Of a stretch of 42,336 nt of DNA, positions 41,662 through 42,336 are shown one piece after another (the first letter of the stretch is position 1; each line of letters starts with the position of its first letter). The translations under genes and the position numbers were made by a program. This stretch comes from a virus. The stretch is from positions 1-42,336 of the IMG/VR virus record IMGVR_UViG_3300021962_000222; one strand, 5' to 3'. The notes beneath the pieces were generated by a model, which made no database searches, was not told the origin of the DNA, and was given only the letters and a program-made list of their open reading frames with translations.

Positions 41662-42336
41662 CAGATGCCTCCGCCCATCTTATCGCGCGCAAGCTCGTTC
41701 AGGGCCGGGCGGATCAGAGGAGCAACCAGACCCGCGCTCTCGGGATGGACAGCGAGGTTCTGCGCCAGATCCACAAGCTGGACGCGCTCCTTCGACAGGC
41801 GATCCTCTCGCTTGTTCTCCAGATCGGCATCCGAGTAGTTCATCTCCGCCTTGGCCTTCTCGGCGTCGATGTTCGTCTTCGTCACCTTGCTGTGCGCGTC
41901 GATCTGCGTCTTGGCGTTCTCAAGCTGGAGCTTCTCCTGCTGGGCTTGCACATCGGCCTGCGCGCGCATCGTGTCGGCGTCAGCCTTCTGCTTGTCGATC
42001 TTCAGGCGCTCCATCTTCTCGATCAGTTCAGGATGCGGCCTGCCCTGAGCTTCCATTGGGATCAGGAACTGCTCTGGGTTGCTCCAGCCAATCGTCTTCA
42101 GGGCTTCCGTATCAATCGCAACCGGGTCGTACATGTTGGGGTTCGCGGCCTGAAGCTGTTTCAAGGCCATGACCTTCATCACCCGCTGCGTATGGCTGGC
42201 CGTATTCGGGTCAGCCTGCGGGACAAGCTCGCAATCGTTCAGCGCCTGAAGGAAGGTCTGCTCGTTCCACTCGATGCTGGGCTTCTTGCAACGCTGCCAG
42301 AAGCTCTCGGGATGCTCACGGAAGCACCGGACCAGA
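41661..42336 (-). CDS. Portal protein, C-terminal part (cut by right edge)
   Basis: The frame stays open through the right edge, so only about 224 residues are seen. QRVMKVMALKQLQAANPNMY and DPVAIDTEALKTIGWSNPEQ, then FLIPMEAQGRPHPELIEKME match the end region of P22-type portal proteins. A long coiled coil follows (DADTMRAQADVQAQQEKLQL, ENAKTQIDAHSKVTKTNIDA), like the helical barrel of portals. The portal is the dodecameric DNA channel of the head. The terminase genes would be expected further right. Confidence 0.75.
   Translation of the reverse strand, partial: LVRCFREHPESFWQRCKKPSIEWNEQTFLQALNDCELVPQADPNTASHTQRVMKVMALKQLQAANPNMYDPVAIDTEALKTIGWSNPEQFLIPMEAQGRPHPELIEKMERLKIDKQKADADTMRAQADVQAQQEKLQLENAKTQIDAHSKVTKTNIDAEKAKAEMNYSDADLENKREDRLSKERVQLVDLAQNLAVHPESAGLVAPLIRPALNELARDKMGGGI

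Overview
The window reads as a large piece of a tailed, probably short-tailed (podovirus-like), double-stranded DNA phage or prophage of an alphaproteobacterium. By eye the sequence is moderately GC-rich with AT-rich islands. The host guess rests on a GcrA-like regulator (a family typical of Alphaproteobacteria) and on the style of the accessory structural proteins. No integrase, terminase, polymerase or tRNA was recognised, so part of the genome lies outside the window. The portal gene runs off the right edge and a helix-turn-helix gene runs off the left edge.

Layout. (1) 1-2148, minus strand: a chain of very small overlapping genes headed by a helix-turn-helix regulator and a RusA-type Holliday junction resolvase, with a good promoter inside (1499-1526). 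(2) 2149-2262: a divergent control region with a promoter and operator-like repeats. (3) 2263-7395, plus strand: an early operon with an ERF annealing protein, a YqaJ/lambda-type exonuclease, a small protein ending in an SSB-like acidic tip, a possible PD-(D/E)XK protein, an HNH nuclease, a secreted transglycosylase and the GcrA-like protein. (4) 7396-42336, minus strand: the late structural module, transcribed right to left. Its order is portal end, two giant multidomain proteins, a basic Gly/Pro-rich protein, a small protein, a GroES-like protein, scaffold, decoration protein, major capsid protein, small head proteins, adaptor, a zinc-ribbon virion protein, collagen-like fibre, LamG/SPRY tail protein, glycosyltransferase, lysis genes (membrane proteins, holin, N-acetylmuramidase), a second adaptor, a P22 gp10-like hub, small proteins, GNAT acetyltransferase, two large ejection-type proteins and a second fibre.

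How it works together. The plus-strand block would handle early recombination and host reprogramming. The minus-strand block builds the capsid, fills it with proteins probably ejected into the host, adds the tail and fibres, and lyses the cell. The most unusual feature is that the big late proteins (1214, 942, 807, about 1310 and 620 residues) are strings of unrelated domains separated by a recurring short linker of the form A/S-S-G-G-x-V/I/K. The DNA encoding it is often the same 10-mer. One of these proteins carries an apparent thiol-peptidase-like domain and a clear ADP-ribosyltransferase domain; another carries an internal S74 self-cleaving chaperone domain. Together these suggest polyprotein-like, domain-shuffled cargo delivered with the virion.

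The large ejection protein at 10935-14588 is broken by a frameshift, and its remaining roughly 100 codons are readable in the next frame down to 10670.
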